The notes: generated by a model not told the origin, from the letters alone. DNA of 64,000 bases from Bactericera cockerelli (GCA_024516035.1 CM044958.1:49705423-49769422); one strand, 5' to 3'. Numbered from the stretch's first letter, positions 1 through 11,199 are shown. A program made the numbers and translations.

Positions 1-386
1 AAAATTTTTTTGATGCCAATTGAAAGTGCGTGTTTTCATTACACAAACACTTTCTATTCTTGTTATCGAAAAAATTAAACAAACTTGAGTTATTCGAGAT
101 TTAGAAAAAAAATTGGTCGAAAAAAAACCACCCTGTATGTAAAATTTTTGTTTAAAAAAGTACTCAAGAACCATTTAAAAGTAAAATTATCAAATAAAAT
201 TCAGGTCGATCCATTTAAAAATCGAAAGTTGACACTTCAATTTCTGACTTTTGAACCACCCTGTATAAAAAAAAATTCATGAATGAAACTGCATAATTAG
301 TACATGTACCCTTGGATTTTTTATTTTTCAAAAACTCTTTCAGGGGCCGAGTAATTTGAGGTGTCCAAGTTTGGTGGGACACCCTG
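1..386. repeat. A/T-rich transposon-like DNA with repeated CACCCTGTAT motif
   Basis: The motif ACCACCCTGTAT occurs near 129 and 257, and GACACCCTGTATA near 379. A related copy (CACACCCTGTAT) sits inside the palindrome near 699. The stretch around 320-386, a TTTCAAAAACTCTTTCAGGGG context followed by CACCCTGTAT, resembles 640-710 inside the palindrome. This suggests iterated copies of one transposon end. No open reading frame of substance is present. Confidence 0.45.
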
Positions 387-1410
387 TATACAGTATGTTT
401 CAGAAAAGGTGGCCACCCCCTCGTAACTTTTGAACGCGACGGAATTTTTCAATTCTGTAACTTCCTAGGTATAGGAAATGCCCTATGGCCCATCCTGTGG
501 TCATATTTATTTTTGGCCCCGGTCGGCCCTTCCGGCTTTTAGGCCATATTTTTTCATTTTTCTCGCGAATTTTAAATGGAATGCTATATTTTTTATTCCT
601 GTTAATTAAAGTCCAAGTTAGGCTGAGTATAATGAGCTTTTAAAATTTTCAAAAACCTTATCAGGGGCGGAGCTAGTAGGGTGCAAGTTTCAAAATTGTC
701 ACACCCTGTATTTCAGCGTTAGTTAGATTTTTTAGTACTTTTTTTATGTTCATACGTTCAAAATATTGTTTTACACCATATGAAATCAAAAAAATATTCT
801 TGTTTACTTCTAATCAGGGTCATAGTAAGGTTTTTGTAAAAGTACTTTTTTTCTTACGTCAATTTTTCCATAAATTAATGGTGTTCTCGAAATTGGCATT
901 TTTAGAGGTGAAAGTCTGCAGTGACATATGTTTTTTATGCTTGAAATCGAAAGAAAACTTAACAGAGAAGCGATTAAGATCATAAAAAAAGCCATTTAAC
1001 CTGCTAGTTTTTTCACGACAGTGTCCGGTAAAGTGGGTGAATTTCGTACTGGATTTTTTGTTGTTGTTGAGGAAACACAATTGGCATAGAAAATAAATAA
1101 TATCTAATAAGGGAATAATACTTCAATAAACATAACTAAATGCGAAATGAAATGAAAATTATTTCTTCTAAATCAGTGCCGGATATTTTTTTTTTTTTTT
1201 TTTTTTTTTTAGTTGGAGACAATTTTAGTTGGTAAGTTGGTAAAATCTGTAGAAAACACATTGTCAATAATTCTGGAGTCAGTCCGATGGTGCTTTGAAT
1301 GCAACGATTCTTGTAGGATCACCGAAGTTAAGCAACGTCCAGCGAGGAGACTTCGTGATGCTGGCATTCCGGCCTAACCCAGGCTGGGTGAGATAAATGT
1401 GTTTAGGAGG
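387..1410 (+). repeat. Left arm of a 2.4-kb palindromic element
   Basis: This arm reads TATACAGTATGTTTCAG at its outer end and is repeated in reverse complement at 1697-2817. Long stretches (for example 746-985 against 2220-2459) give the same translated sequence in opposite orientation, so the arms are nearly identical. The arm lacks about 100 bp that the right arm has at 1893-1990. Its inner end carries the head of a 5S-rRNA-like SINE. The outer ends abut TATA, compatible with a TA target duplication, though TATA is self-complementary and so not decisive. Confidence 0.85.
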
Positions 1411-1490
1411 TTGGTGAGTTTCTTGCGAATGGAATGTAACACCCCCGTTATGATATGACCATGCAGTTGAAACGCGATATTAAATCCAAA
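1278..1490 (+). mobile_element. 5S-rRNA-derived SINE copy in the left palindrome arm
   Basis: The segment carries GATCACCGAAGTTAAGCAAC followed by a GTCCAGCGAGG stretch, which matches the internal promoter region of animal 5S rRNA. The family body follows: a CCCAGGCTGGGTGAG block, a GCGAATGGA block and an ACCCCCGTTATGATATGACC block. The usual middle of the 5S head (TTGGATGGGTGACC) is lost here, where GAGACTTCGTGATGC follows directly. The first part lies inside the palindrome arm and is mirrored at 1697-1850. The rest extends into the spacer. Confidence 0.7.
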
Positions 1491-1646
1491 TTTAAAAAAA
1501 AAATCATATTGGTGTTGCTAGTAATGAATACCAGGTCTCTAAATAAAAATCTAATTATCTCGAAATTTAAGAGAAAAAAATACCAGGTCAAGTACCAAAC
1601 TCTTGAGGGTGAAAATTAAACCAATTCAATTATTTTAAAGAGGAGA

Positions 1647-1679
<33 letters not shown>

Positions 1680-1696
1680 AAAATTATCCGGTACAC
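1411..1696. other. Spacer of the palindrome
   Basis: This unpaired centre holds the 3' body of the left 5S-like SINE, A/T-rich sequence and a short GA microsatellite near 1648-1680. No coding sequence is visible. Confidence 0.6.
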
Positions 1697-1989
1697 CTCC
1701 TAAACACATTTATCTCACCCAGCCTGGGTTAGGCCGGAATGCCAGCATCACGAAGTCTCCTCGCTGGACGTTGCTAAACTTCGGTGATCCTACAAGAATC
1801 GTTGCATTCAAAGCACCATCGGACTGACTCCAGAATTATTGACAATGTGTTTTCTACAGATTTTACCAACTTACCAACTAAAATTGTCTCTAGAGGGGAC
1901 CCCTAGGCCGACTTTAGAAGCAGCATTATCCGATAATTATTTTTGATACAAGTTGAACTTTGAAAAGTGAAAAAAAGAGAGAGAGAGAG

Positions 1990-2022
<33 letters not shown>

Positions 2023-2817
2023 GGCACTGATTTAGAAGAAATAATTTTCATTTCATTTCGCATTTAGTTATGTTTATTGAAGTATTATTCCCTTATTAGA
2101 TATTATTTATTTTCTATGACAATTGTGTTTCCTCAACAACAAAAAAAAAAATCCAGTACGAAATTCACCCACTTTACCGGACACTGTCGTGAAAAAACTA
2201 GCAGGTTAAATGGCTTTTTTTATGATCTTAATCGCTTCTCCGTTAAGTTTTCTTTCGATTTCAAGCATAAAAAACATATGTCACTGCAGACTTTCACCTC
2301 TAAAAATGCCAATTTCGAGAACACCATTAATTTATGGAAAAATTGACGTAAGAAAAAAAGTACTTTTACAAAAACCTTACTATGACCCTGATTAGAAGTA
2401 AACAAGAATATTTTTTTGATTTCATATGGTGTAAAACAATATTTTGAACGTATGAACATAAAAAAAGTACTAAAAAATCTAACTAACGCTGAAATACAGG
2501 GTGTGACAATTTTGAAACTTGCACCCTACTAGCTCCGCCCCTGATAAGGTTTTTGAAAATTTTAAAAGCTCATTATACTCAGCCTAACTTGGACTTTAAT
2601 TAACAGGAATAAAAAATATAGCATTCCATTTAAAATTCGCGAGAAAAATGAAAAAATATGGCCTAAAAGCCGGAAGGGCCGACCGGGGCCAAAAATAAAT
2701 ATGACCACAGATGGGCCATAGGGCACTTTCTATACCTAGGACTTTACAGAATTGAAAAATTCCGTCGCGTTCAAAAGTTACGAGGGGGTGGCCACCTTTT
2801 CTGAAACATACTGTATA
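1697..2817 (-). repeat. Right arm of the palindromic element
   Basis: This is the reverse complement of 387-1410. It begins inside the mirrored SINE (CCTCCTAAACACATTTATC) and ends with CTGAAACATACTGTATA. It contains an extra stretch of about 100 bp plus a GA/poly(A) tract at roughly 1893-2020. Only scattered single-base differences from the left arm are seen, one of which changes Leu to Pro in the shadow reading frame. Confidence 0.85.
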
Positions 2818-3857
2818 GGAGTAAAGGAAACCTCTTTATATTTTTATAAAGATATTTTGTAAAAATAAAAAAAAATAAAAATAAAGAAACCTTTTGAAAG
2901 GATCATACTTTCTGTGGCGTGCTGATGAGACGTTGTCAACCAGCTCTGAGATGTATAAAATATCTCAAGGAAAGTCAAGTTTTAGAACGATGAAATTTGG
3001 TGTTACAAGTAAAGTACCTACGCATCAAAAAAAAAAAAAAAAATCAAATTTGAAATTTTCCGATATATATATTTCACAATTGATTTAATTTTTGTTAAAT
3101 AAATTCTCGATTTTATTCGTCATTTTCTGTATAAGCCCACGGTCACCTCTCCTAAAAATGTAATAGTAAGTCGTGTGATGTTCACATCAGCTTATGTCTC
3201 TTGTATGTGATCTCTTCCATATTTTTCCATCTCTATTTTCCATTTCATCCACTATACGTTTCTCTCTTTGTTTTTTTTTTATATATATATTTATCTGTTT
3301 TTTATTTGTACTTTTTTCTGCACTTTGTGGGTGGATTTTTTGTTTCGTTTTATTCGTGAAAATAACCCGAGGCACGTACTAAGAGGAGAAAAAAATCGCG
3401 CTTCGCAGGATACAATACAATCGAAACTGGAACACACAGAATTCAATACAATATGCACGTCTCTTATATGTATGTACATTGTACAATCTTGTCCGTAGAT
3501 ATTTTCTATTATTTTCTATATTTTAAAGAATACCAATACCGTTTTGTACAATACCTTTATCCTACTCACCTATATTTTATGCTCCACATTTTGATTTTTT
3601 TCTGTTGGGAAAAAAACACAATTTCACCTTCAAATTGTAAATTTCATTTAGTTTCCTAGAAACACAGGTCGGTGACCTTTTGTGTTTTACATAAATTTGG
3701 GTCTCGTTCATTGCTCAGAATTGCTTTCTTTTTTCAGGGATAGATGCGTAGAGATTTTATAAGAAAATTGAATGCCGGTTCTGTGAGCGACTGGATTTTT
3801 TTTTACATCATCTGTAAATCTTACGCCGATAACTCGACCAATATATATATATTTTTT
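2818..3857. other. A/T-rich stretch without recognised features
   Basis: I see only homopolymer runs and simple A/T sequence. The short open frames on both strands are low complexity and show no family signature. Confidence 0.5.
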
Positions 3858-4096
3858 TCGCTTTCAACTGCATGTCCACATCACGACGGCAGTTTTTCCT
3901 CCATTCGCTGGTACTCACAAACCAGCTACACAAATGCTAACTTAACCCAGACTGAGTGGGTCCTGGATTAGCCAGCATCATGAAGTTTCGAAATAGATTG
4001 GTCATCCATCCAATTCCTATCCTCGCAGGAGTTTGCTCAACTTCAGTAAGAACTGAAGTATTCATCATGCCATTGACGGCGACGCTGCGCTGGCTG
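3858..4096 (-). mobile_element. 5S-derived SINE, older diverged copy
   Basis: In the given orientation it starts with CGCTTTCAACTGCATG, runs through the CCTCCATTCGCTGG and AACCAGCTAC blocks of the family body, and ends in a diverged 5S head near 4000-4090. It differs from the copy at 4108-4375 at many positions, so it is older. A younger copy is inserted directly beyond its 5S end. Confidence 0.75.
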
Positions 4097-4386
4097 ACAA
4101 ATACTTTTTTTTTTTTTTTTTTTGAAGTGGGGTTTAACGTCGCTTTCAACTGCCATGGTCATATCACGACGGGGGTTTTACCCTCCATTCGCAGGAAACT
4201 CACAAACCTGCTACTCACATTGACCTCACCCAGCCTGAGTGGGGCCGGGAAAAGCCAGCGTCACGAGAATTAGAATTTGAATGGTCACCCATACAAGTCT
4301 TAACCTCGCTGGATGTCGCTTAACTTCGGTGTTCTGAAGGGAACCGGTGTATTCAACATGCCATCGACGCTGGCTACAAATACTTT
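4097..4386 (-). mobile_element. 5S-derived SINE, young copy with 11-bp target duplication
   Basis: The element occupies about 4108-4375, minus strand, with its poly(A) tail seen as poly(T) at 4105-4123. The direct repeat ACAAATACTTT flanks it at 4097-4107 and 4376-4386. Read on the minus strand, it opens with a 5S-rRNA-like head (CACCGAAGTTAAGCGAC, then TTGGATGGGTGACC: equivalents of the A box and C box of the 5S internal promoter). A body of about 130 bp and poly(A) follow. It is almost identical to the copy at 24401-24662. Confidence 0.9.
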
Positions 4387-4563
4387 AAAATTGATTTTAT
4401 TTTCTTGATTAAAGTATTTCCTAGAAATTATTCTCATTTTTCTCTTCAGTCAATTTCTGTTGAAGTTGATTTTTCTTCTCGTGTATTTTTTCAATGCTCT
4501 TTTCTATTAGTTTACAAGAAATAGGTCTTCCATAATACTAATGAAGTTCCCATTTTCAGTTAA

Positions 4564-5100
4564 TTCCTCTCTTTCAGCACCATTAGGAACCAATGTTGAG
4601 TGAATCCTCTGTTTATGTATTAGGGTTCCATGTTGAGATAATCTCCTATTCCATGTTGAGTTAATCCTTTATTCCAGCTTTAGGGTCCCCTGTTCTGTTA
4701 ATCCAGCATTAGAGTCCCATGTTGAGTTAATCCAGCATTGGGCTACCATCTACCATGTCAATTTAATCCTTTACTCGAACATTAGGGTTCAATGTCAAGT
4801 TAATCGTCTATTTCAGCATCAGGGTCTCATGTTGATTTAATCCAGCTTTAGGTTAATCCAGCATTGGGCTCCCGTGTCAATTTAATCCTCTATTCCTGCA
4901 TCAGGGTCCCATGTTGAGTTAATCCTCTATTCCAGCATCAGGGTCCCATGTTGAGTTAATCCTCTATTCCAGCATCAGGGTCCCATGTTGAGTTAATCCA
5001 GCATTGGGCTCCCGTGTCAATTTAATCCTCTATTACAGCATCAGGGTCCCATGTTGAGTTAATCCTCTCTTCCAGCATTAGGGTACCACCATGTTCTACA
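4564..5100. repeat. 37-bp tandem array
   Basis: The unit is built from CAGCATCAGGGTCCCATG and TTGAGTTAATCCTCTATTC. It repeats cleanly at about 4890-5010 and degenerates toward the left edge. Variants with AGCATTGGGCTCCCGTGTC alternate with it, giving a partial higher-order pattern. No coding potential is apparent. Confidence 0.85.
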
Positions 5101-5214
5101 ATTCTACATATTGGACTCCTCGTGCAAATGACGTTACCTCCTCCCACGGTGTTCCTTTGTGGGTCAACTCACAAAAGGTAGAGAACATTTACATAAAAAT
5201 GCGTTCAAAGCGAT

Positions 5215-5290
5215 GACCGGAATAGAAGGGATATTAGGGATGAGAAGGGATATTAGGGAAGAGAAGGGATATTAGGGATGAAAAGATAAA
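5215..5290. repeat. Short tandem repeat GGGATATTAGGGATGAGAA
   Basis: About four imperfect copies of a unit of roughly 20 bp lie in tandem, within an otherwise featureless interval (5100-5790). Confidence 0.7.
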
Positions 5291-5793
5291 AGGGACACAA
5301 GGACGAAGAGAGTGTCCTCCTTTTATCTGAGAATTGAGTACATGGAAAAATTGGAGGCGGAAAAAAATGATTCTAAAGATTTTTTTTTGTAGCACTCGTA
5401 TGTTTCTTTTTAATGCAAATCTGACGAAAATAAGTCGTTTGTTTCTTCAATTTTATACCTTTGTGGCATTTTGATTGAGAAAATTTCCAATAATTGAGTC
5501 AACCGATCCCAGTTGTGTACTTGTCTCAGTTGTAGCTCAGTTGCAAGAACGCAAGGGACTCGCAACTTAAATCTTTATGGTACGTTTAACCTTGAGAAAA
5601 GTTGCTGATGAGGTTACAATAGGTCATACGTCCAATTATTAAACTCAGAAGTAAAATATTTTGCATAGGTAGTAAGAAATTCTCAGATTTTTGACTTTGG
5701 TAACCCGTAAAACCATTAGCATACACAAAAATATCTTTTGTGTTCATTACAAGAGCGATATTAAATCCATCACAGATCTTCTTATTATTCCCA

Positions 5794-6080
5794 GTCACCG
5801 TGGCCGAGTGAGTTAGCGCGCTAGGTATTGCACGCACGGTGATTTGGGTTCGACCCCCAGCGGCGCAGGATTTTTTCTGCTCTGTACTTGCGTGTTCGGG
5901 GTCCACTCATACCTCGTGAGGAAAAATGAGTAGCTGCTTTAATGTGAGCAGCGACCAGTGACGGAATTATAGACAAAAATAAGACATTGGGAAACGGAAA
6001 AGTCCTATAATTCTGCGCTACTCACTCAAATTATGATATAGGTAGTAACACAAAGAAACACATTATTATTATTATTATTC
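5794..6080 (+). mobile_element. tRNA-headed SINE, family A
   Basis: The head GTGGCCGAGTGAGTTAGCGC and the B-box-like GGGTTCGACCCCCAG resemble a tRNA pol III promoter. The body continues with TCTGCTCTGTACTTG, CTCATACCTCGTGAGG and AGTAGCTGCTTTAATGTGAG. It ends in an (ATT)n tail. Related copies lie at 36084-36390, 37961-38375 and 53733-53970. I treat it as a SINE rather than a tRNA gene because the body and tail are repeated elsewhere in the window. Confidence 0.85.
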
Positions 6081-6084
6081 CTTG

Positions 6085-6150
6085 AGTCTTGAATCACCGA
6101 CCTCCGGGTTTCGAGTCCATTCCATAATCCAAACCGTGAGGTCAGTGAAG
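6085..6150 (-). mobile_element. tRNA-like SINE head fragment
   Basis: The minus strand holds a B-box-like core (seen as GAATCACCGACCTCCGGGTT on the plus strand) shared with fragments at 16790-16876 and 43255-43336. It is only a fragment. Confidence 0.45.
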
Positions 6151-6499
6151 TAGAACTCTAAAACAAGACACAAACAAGTCTGCTGATGTTAACATAATTA
6201 AAAATAACTCAAGTCTATTCCAAGTTCTGCTAAGACCCGCAATACAGCCTTTTCACAGCGGGGCGTCCAGAAAAACGGAAAAACCTTTGCTGCAAATTTT
6301 CAGCAGAAACCTTTTCTTTCCTTTGCGAAAACTTTTCCCGAGCTTTTAAGTTGGGTGTGAAGAAAACAGACGGAAAACTTAATAAAGCGTAAATTTACAG
6401 CCAAAAGAAGAAAAAAAAGAGCACTATGACCCCTGAAGCTTGGAGATACATTAGTTCTCTTTTTGGCTTCGTTATTAAAAACAAGAAAAATACAAAGAC

Positions 6500-6562
6500 G
6501 TGGGGAGAGGGAGAGAGAGAGAGAGTGAGAGAGAGAGATAGATAGTTAGTGAGGGAGTGAGT

Positions 6563-6598
<36 letters not shown>

Positions 6599-6720
6599 GG
6601 AAGAAATATAAGAAATATAAGAAAAATACAAAGACGTGGAGAGAGAGAGTGAGAGAAATAGAGAAAGAGAGTGAGAGAGAGAAAGGGGAAGAAATATAAG
6701 AAAAATAAGGAAAGAGAGAG
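6500..6720. repeat. GA-rich microsatellite tract
   Basis: Interrupted (GA)n and (GAGT)n runs. A block around AAATATAAGAAAAATACAAA and GACGTGG is duplicated within the tract. Confidence 0.9.
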
Positions 6721-7890
6721 AATTGGTATTGGTATAGGTAGGGCTATCGGCTACGAAAGCTCTTTGTCACTGCGACCTTAAATAGATCTTTTGTGACATT
6801 ATAAAAAAGAGAGAGAAACAGAGAGTAGGAAAAATAAACAGATATAAAAATCTGTTTATCTAAAGAATCCCAGGCATCGCTACATCATCAAATTTGAAAG
6901 TTCCTGATTTTATTCCAAATTTAAAGAAAATATTTTCACTCGTGAAATTTATACATAAACAACAGTACAAAACTACACAATACACCACACACAGGACATG
7001 GAAGGAGCCCAGAATATTGCTTCTGGTCGTCCACAGGGATTAATACCACATAAATCAATCCACCACCATGACACAACCATCATAGATACGGAAAAAAATC
7101 AAGTAACAGATATAGGTACACTTATTATAATAAACTGGTGTAGGTACACCACACGACTTTCCATATCGCCCGGAAAGAAGTCGAATTCCGCCACTGGTGA
7201 CTCTACACCAGTTAGCAAAAAAATAATGCTTAATTCGTATCTCAAAATCATTGGATTTCATTTGTCACATCCAAAATCTAGGATGAATAATAAAAAAGTT
7301 TGTCAGAGCGGATCCCCCCCCAAAATACGTGTAAATTAGGACCGACGTCCGAAATGTTCAAGATATCAAAAAACAAAAAAAAAAATTATTGGAGTAGACC
7401 CCTATTATTTTTTTATTATAAGAAAAACTTGTTCGTATAACTTTCTTGTATATTTTATCCTTTAGCCAGAACCGTGAAACGGTGCAAAATTTCTTTGTTT
7501 TTTAGAAAAATAATGTACACATAATTATACATACACAAAGATAATGCTACTTTTTTTGAGAAGGAGGGAGAGAGATAGGGAAGGAAAAAGAGAGAGAGGG
7601 AAATATGCAGGGGGAAAGAGAGAAATATAGATCATTAAGGAAGAAAATCTTCGAAAAATACAACATAACTTTATATCCGCTAATTTCTAAGTTTTGAAGT
7701 ACGTGTAAAAGCAAAACCATATCGGACATGGTGAATCAATATTTAAAACAGAACAAAAAATCACCTCTTATCAATTTCCTCTCCAAAGAAATAATTCTTT
7801 TTATTAAAAAAAAAAAATTAACTTTGGAGAGAAAACCATTACTATACCGCTTTTAGAGTAATGGTAAAAGTAGCAAGTAACGCCATATTT
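6721..7890. other. Interval without recognised gene
   Basis: The stretch is A/T-rich. Around 6998-7033 the segment GAAGGAGCCCAGAATATTGC recurs in reverse complement at about 23738-23765, so a dispersed repeat of unknown type is present. The open frame at 6998-7339 has no family signature that I recognise. Confidence 0.45.
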
Positions 7891-7897
7891 AGTTTCT

Positions 7898-8096
7898 TAG
7901 AATAATAATAACACGATTTAGTGGAAGGTAACCACCAGGCGAGGTTAAAGGTCTAAGCATTTTTGTATACTATGTGGTCAATTACTCAGATGCATGAGGG
8001 AAAATCCAATCCAAGCATTGGCTGGGATCCGACCCGCAGATCACGTATCTAGGAGCTAGATTGCTTACATGACATACAAGTCTACCGGCGTAACCA
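7898..8096 (-). mobile_element. tRNA-headed SINE, family D
   Basis: On the minus strand it ends in (ATT)n, with the family 3' block seen here as GGAAGGTAACCACCAGGCG and AGGTTAA. The tRNA-like head is at 8020-8095, with a diverged B box (GGGATCCGACCCGC as given). Confidence 0.65.
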
Positions 8097-8689
8097 AATC
8101 GGCACCATTGCTTGGCAAGTTTTTACTTTGTTCAGTTTTAATAAAAATTGAAACACTAACAAAACAGTGTAATTTCGGAGATAAAACTAAAGAACAAGAA
8201 TCTCAAAAAAAAAACTATCCATTCTTATTGGTTCAAGTCATTGCTGCAAAAATAATAATAAAATCAAGAAAATTTTAGGACAACAGAAATAAATAAGAGT
8301 TTTCTCTTTATACACAAGAAAACAATATGTCAAGAAAGTCTTTTAGAGTGATGCTAGACCGCAGAAAATTTTCAAAAAAGTGTGTCTAAAAAGTCTTCAT
8401 AGCCCCAATAAATATTAATTCTGTCAACAAGAAAGAGACCTTTAGAGCCTCAGGAAATATACATTTTGTCAAATAAATCCCTTTATCACCACTTACGCCT
8501 GCAGAGAAAAGTGCTCCTGTTCAGCAGGGAAAGTCCCTCACACGTTTCATGCCTGTCGTCAGCTGTTCTGGACGCGGCATGAATTACCGCCCGAATAATC
8601 TGCCTGTTAATATGCCTACCCGCAGGCGGTACGGCTGCGGCCATTTTGATTTACGATGCAAATTTAGAAAGCCCTTACTTTCCCCTCAG

Positions 8690-8855
8690 CCGTCTTCTTC
8701 TTTTCTTTTTCCTTCTCTCCTATTTCTCCTCCTCCTCCTCCTCCTCCTCCTTCTCGTTAGTCCCTTTTCCTTTTTCTCCTCCAGCTCCTCTTTCTTCCTC
8801 AGCCTCTTTAGTCCCCTTTCCTCCTCCTCCTTTACCTCCCTATACTTCTTAACAC
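8690..8855. repeat. TCC/TTC-rich pyrimidine tract
   Basis: Runs of (CCT)n and CTTTTCC repeats. The serine/leucine-rich open frame across it is a low-complexity artefact. The preceding 8440-8680 is locally more G/C-rich and unique-looking, but I assign it no function. Confidence 0.85.
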
Positions 8856-8864
8856 ATTTTTCTG

Positions 8865-9333
8865 GTAATAATTAATAATTCCGTGTCCGTGAGATAGGTA
8901 TTGATACCTAAATCACGGTGGTGAGAGGATTATATGAACGCCCCGAGCCAATGTCCAGGCTCCTTTCATGTCCGTTGATTCTATTTGGTTTCGACGTCCT
9001 GACTTGAGGTGGACAGGACGGGGGTTTTACCCTCCATTCGCTGGGAATATAGCCGACTACCCACATTAACCTCACCCAGGCTGGTAGGGCCGGAATTACC
9101 AGCCTCACATGTTCGGAGGGAACAGAATTTTCTATGCGAAAAGTCTGCTCCAATCGGGAATCGAACTCAGGATCTCTGGACTACGGCCAGTAGTCACAAC
9201 CGTTACTCCACGGGGGCTGACATTCCTTATAAAGGCATTCAATTGAAGGACTGAGTTCCTTTGAATGTCCCTGCACTATTGTTAAAACAATTCACAAAAG
9301 AGTTCCCGCAGAAATTAATTACAGATCAAATAG
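8865..9333 (-). mobile_element. tRNA-headed SINE, family C1, with shared 5' flank
   Basis: On the minus strand the tRNA-like head reads in from about 9222. A shared body follows, seen here as GGGGGTTTTACCCTCCATTC, then CCCACATTAACCTCACCCAG and GCCGGAATTACCAGCC. The C1 tail ends near 8865. About 110 bp beyond the head (9223-9333) is also repeated beyond the head of the copy at 59437-60137, so the repeated unit is larger than the SINE. Confidence 0.8.
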
Positions 9334-9339
9334 GTTCCT

Positions 9340-9540
9340 CCTTCTAATTTTTTTATTTATCTTTTTTTTTTTATCAAGCTTTATTAGGAGGACAAACATG
9401 CAACATTATAAAATTAAGAAAAGACAGAAGAAAAAAGAACAAACAAATGACAAAATAAAAAAGAAAAGAAAATAACAATAATGTCCTACCTAAAGGGCGG
9501 GGTTATTGCCTGTGGCAATCTCTTCCACCCAACCCTTTTA
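9340..9540 (-). mobile_element. LINE-like 3' end (family H, RTE-like)
   Basis: A conserved block, AAAGGGCGGGGTTATTGCC followed by GGCAATCTCTTCCACCCAAC, recurs at 18955-19002 and 34714-34757, and weakly at 20800-20840. On the minus strand it reads as a GGTGGAAGAGAT-type hairpin followed by A/T-rich sequence. From memory this resembles the 3' ends of RTE-clade non-LTR retrotransposons of insects. No reverse transcriptase is present. Confidence 0.55.
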
Positions 9541-10035
9541 AAATTCTTCTTATTCACCCGTTACCGATTATTATTCTCCTCCGCCACCTCCTTCTGACTA
9601 TCATCCTTCACCTCCTCGTCTACATATAAAACAAACAACTTTCATGTGTGATACCCCTGAAAACATAACCCCAATTTAAGCGCTATTATGAATCAGCGAT
9701 TCAGAAATGGAAACGCAATAAACATACAAATGGCTGATTATATTTTACAATGCTGCTAATTTGTTGCTCACGGCATGATCCTCATATTATTTCACAATGA
9801 AATCCGCTTTCACAAGGTAATGAATTGACTCGTAAGCGCAAATTTCATATTAGCGTTCAAACTTTTGAAGTAAAATGTAGCCATTCGTTTGATTCGTTGC
9901 ATTTCTATGTCGTGCGCAGACGGCGAAAGTTTCTAAACTTATTGGCTGCTGGTTGAAGTTATTTTTTAATTCTAAAAACGAACATATTTATACACACTAC
10001 ACATACACATCACACATACTACACATACACATCAA
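9541..10035. other. Interval without recognised features
   Basis: Mixed A/T-rich sequence with a short CACACATAC repeat near 9990-10030. I see no gene. Confidence 0.5.
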
Positions 10036-10503
10036 TATAATACTCTTTACTGTAAGGTAACCACCAGGCGAGGTTAACACTTTGTACGCCAAGCCCAAAA
10101 TCGTGATTTTCTCCTGAGGCCACGATACAAAGGATTGTCTCTCAATATGTACGATGTGGCCCCCAGCAAGTTTGTTTTTCATGGGGGGCCACATCGCTCA
10201 TATTCAGAGACACTTTGTTATCTCTGTGGCCCATACTTTGTGGCCCATACTGAGAGACAATGCTTCAAAGTGAGGTCTAGTGTCTCTCAAAATGAGAGAC
10301 GTGGCCCCAGCGGGAAGTCGCTGTCGCTCATATTGAGCGACGTGGCGTACAAAGTGTTAATGCTCAAAGCGTTTTCTACCACCTAACTCTCAGAGTCAAT
10401 TATGTAGTCACAAACTCGAATTAATGAGGACTGGGTGGGATTCGAACCACCGAACTCCAGGTTACGAGTCCGCCGCCTTATCGATCCAGCTACTGAGGTC
10501 GGT
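10036..10503 (-). mobile_element. tRNA-headed SINE (family D/E) split by a TTAA-flanked MITE
   Basis: The SINE 3' part (GTAAGGTAACCACCAGGCG) ends at 10077 and resumes at 10357 with TGCTCAAAGCGTTTTCTACC. It continues to a tRNA-like head at 10440-10500 (GGGATTCGAACCACCGAAC, the reverse of a B box). Removing the insert and one TTAA restores the order seen in intact family members at 10948-11177 and 59802-60020. Confidence 0.85.
10078..10356. mobile_element. piggyBac-type MITE, 279 bp, TTAA target duplication
   Basis: Perfect 14-bp terminal inverted repeats, CACTTTGTACGCCA and TGGCGTACAAAGTG, are flanked on both sides by TTAA (10074-10077 and 10357-10360). TTAA duplication is characteristic of the piggyBac superfamily. 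The interior has no transposase but many partial palindromes around GTGGCCC and GTCTCTCAATATG, so a folded RNA or DNA form is plausible. It would need transposase supplied in trans. Confidence 0.92.
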
Positions 10504-10947
10504 TCTCAGTACGACTTATCAATGATGAAATACTCAGATCCCTTTCAGGTCGCAGTGAAAAAACAGCTTTCTTAGCCGACACCCCTATAGTTATCCCTGA
10601 TAACGCGGAGAATTTTGGCTTCCAGAAGGCAAGCGTTCTTCTGGAAGGATGTCAACCCTATCTGCGTTGTAGCAATACCAATCACGATAATTTTAAACAA
10701 TCTTTTGATCAAATTTTTGATCATTTGATCAAATTCTTTCTTTTGACTCGTAGCAATTTTCGGCTGGGTCCCGTAACATGGATGTTATCAAAGGTACACG
10801 CTACCTCGCATGTACAGTAGTTGCATTCTGATATTTAATGACGGATAGAAAGCTCACTGCAAAGTTATAGAAAGCCAGGGTAATTCAATTGCTCTCCGGA
10901 GAGCTTTATCGGGACACTCTTCAATTCTTTTTAATAAATAGAAAAAC

Positions 10948-11177
10948 GAAACCGTGCACTGGTAGTAAAGTGGTTAACGCGCTGGTTTGGTAATCCAGAT
11001 AGCTGGTTTGGTAATCCGGATCCGTTGGTTTGAATCCCATCCAGTGCATAAATTTATCCTCATTAATTTGAGTTTGTCACCAAATAGTAATAAGACTCTG
11101 AGAGTTAGGTGGCTGAAAATGCTTTGAGGATCAACCTCGCCTAATGGTTACCTTCCACTAAAGAGTATTATTATTAT
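10948..11177 (+). mobile_element. tRNA-headed SINE, family D
   Basis: The head GTGCACTGGTAGTAAAGTGG and its partner CCAGTGCA form a plausible acceptor stem. The B box GGTTTGAATCCCATCC follows. A 21-bp part of the head (CTGGTTTGGTAATCC) is tandemly duplicated at 10981-11021, unlike the copy at 59802-60020. The tail ends in (ATT)n. Confidence 0.8.
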
Positions 11178-11199
11178 GAGTGGAAAGTTGGACACTCGT

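Noticed and set aside
746..2459. Identical 79-codon frames on opposite strands
   Set aside because: These reflect the palindrome arms. The peptide is A/T-derived and matches no family I know.
8440..8690. Locally G/C-richer unique sequence considered as an exon or CpG element
   Set aside because: No splice sites, family signature or repeat relation could be shown, so no function is assigned.
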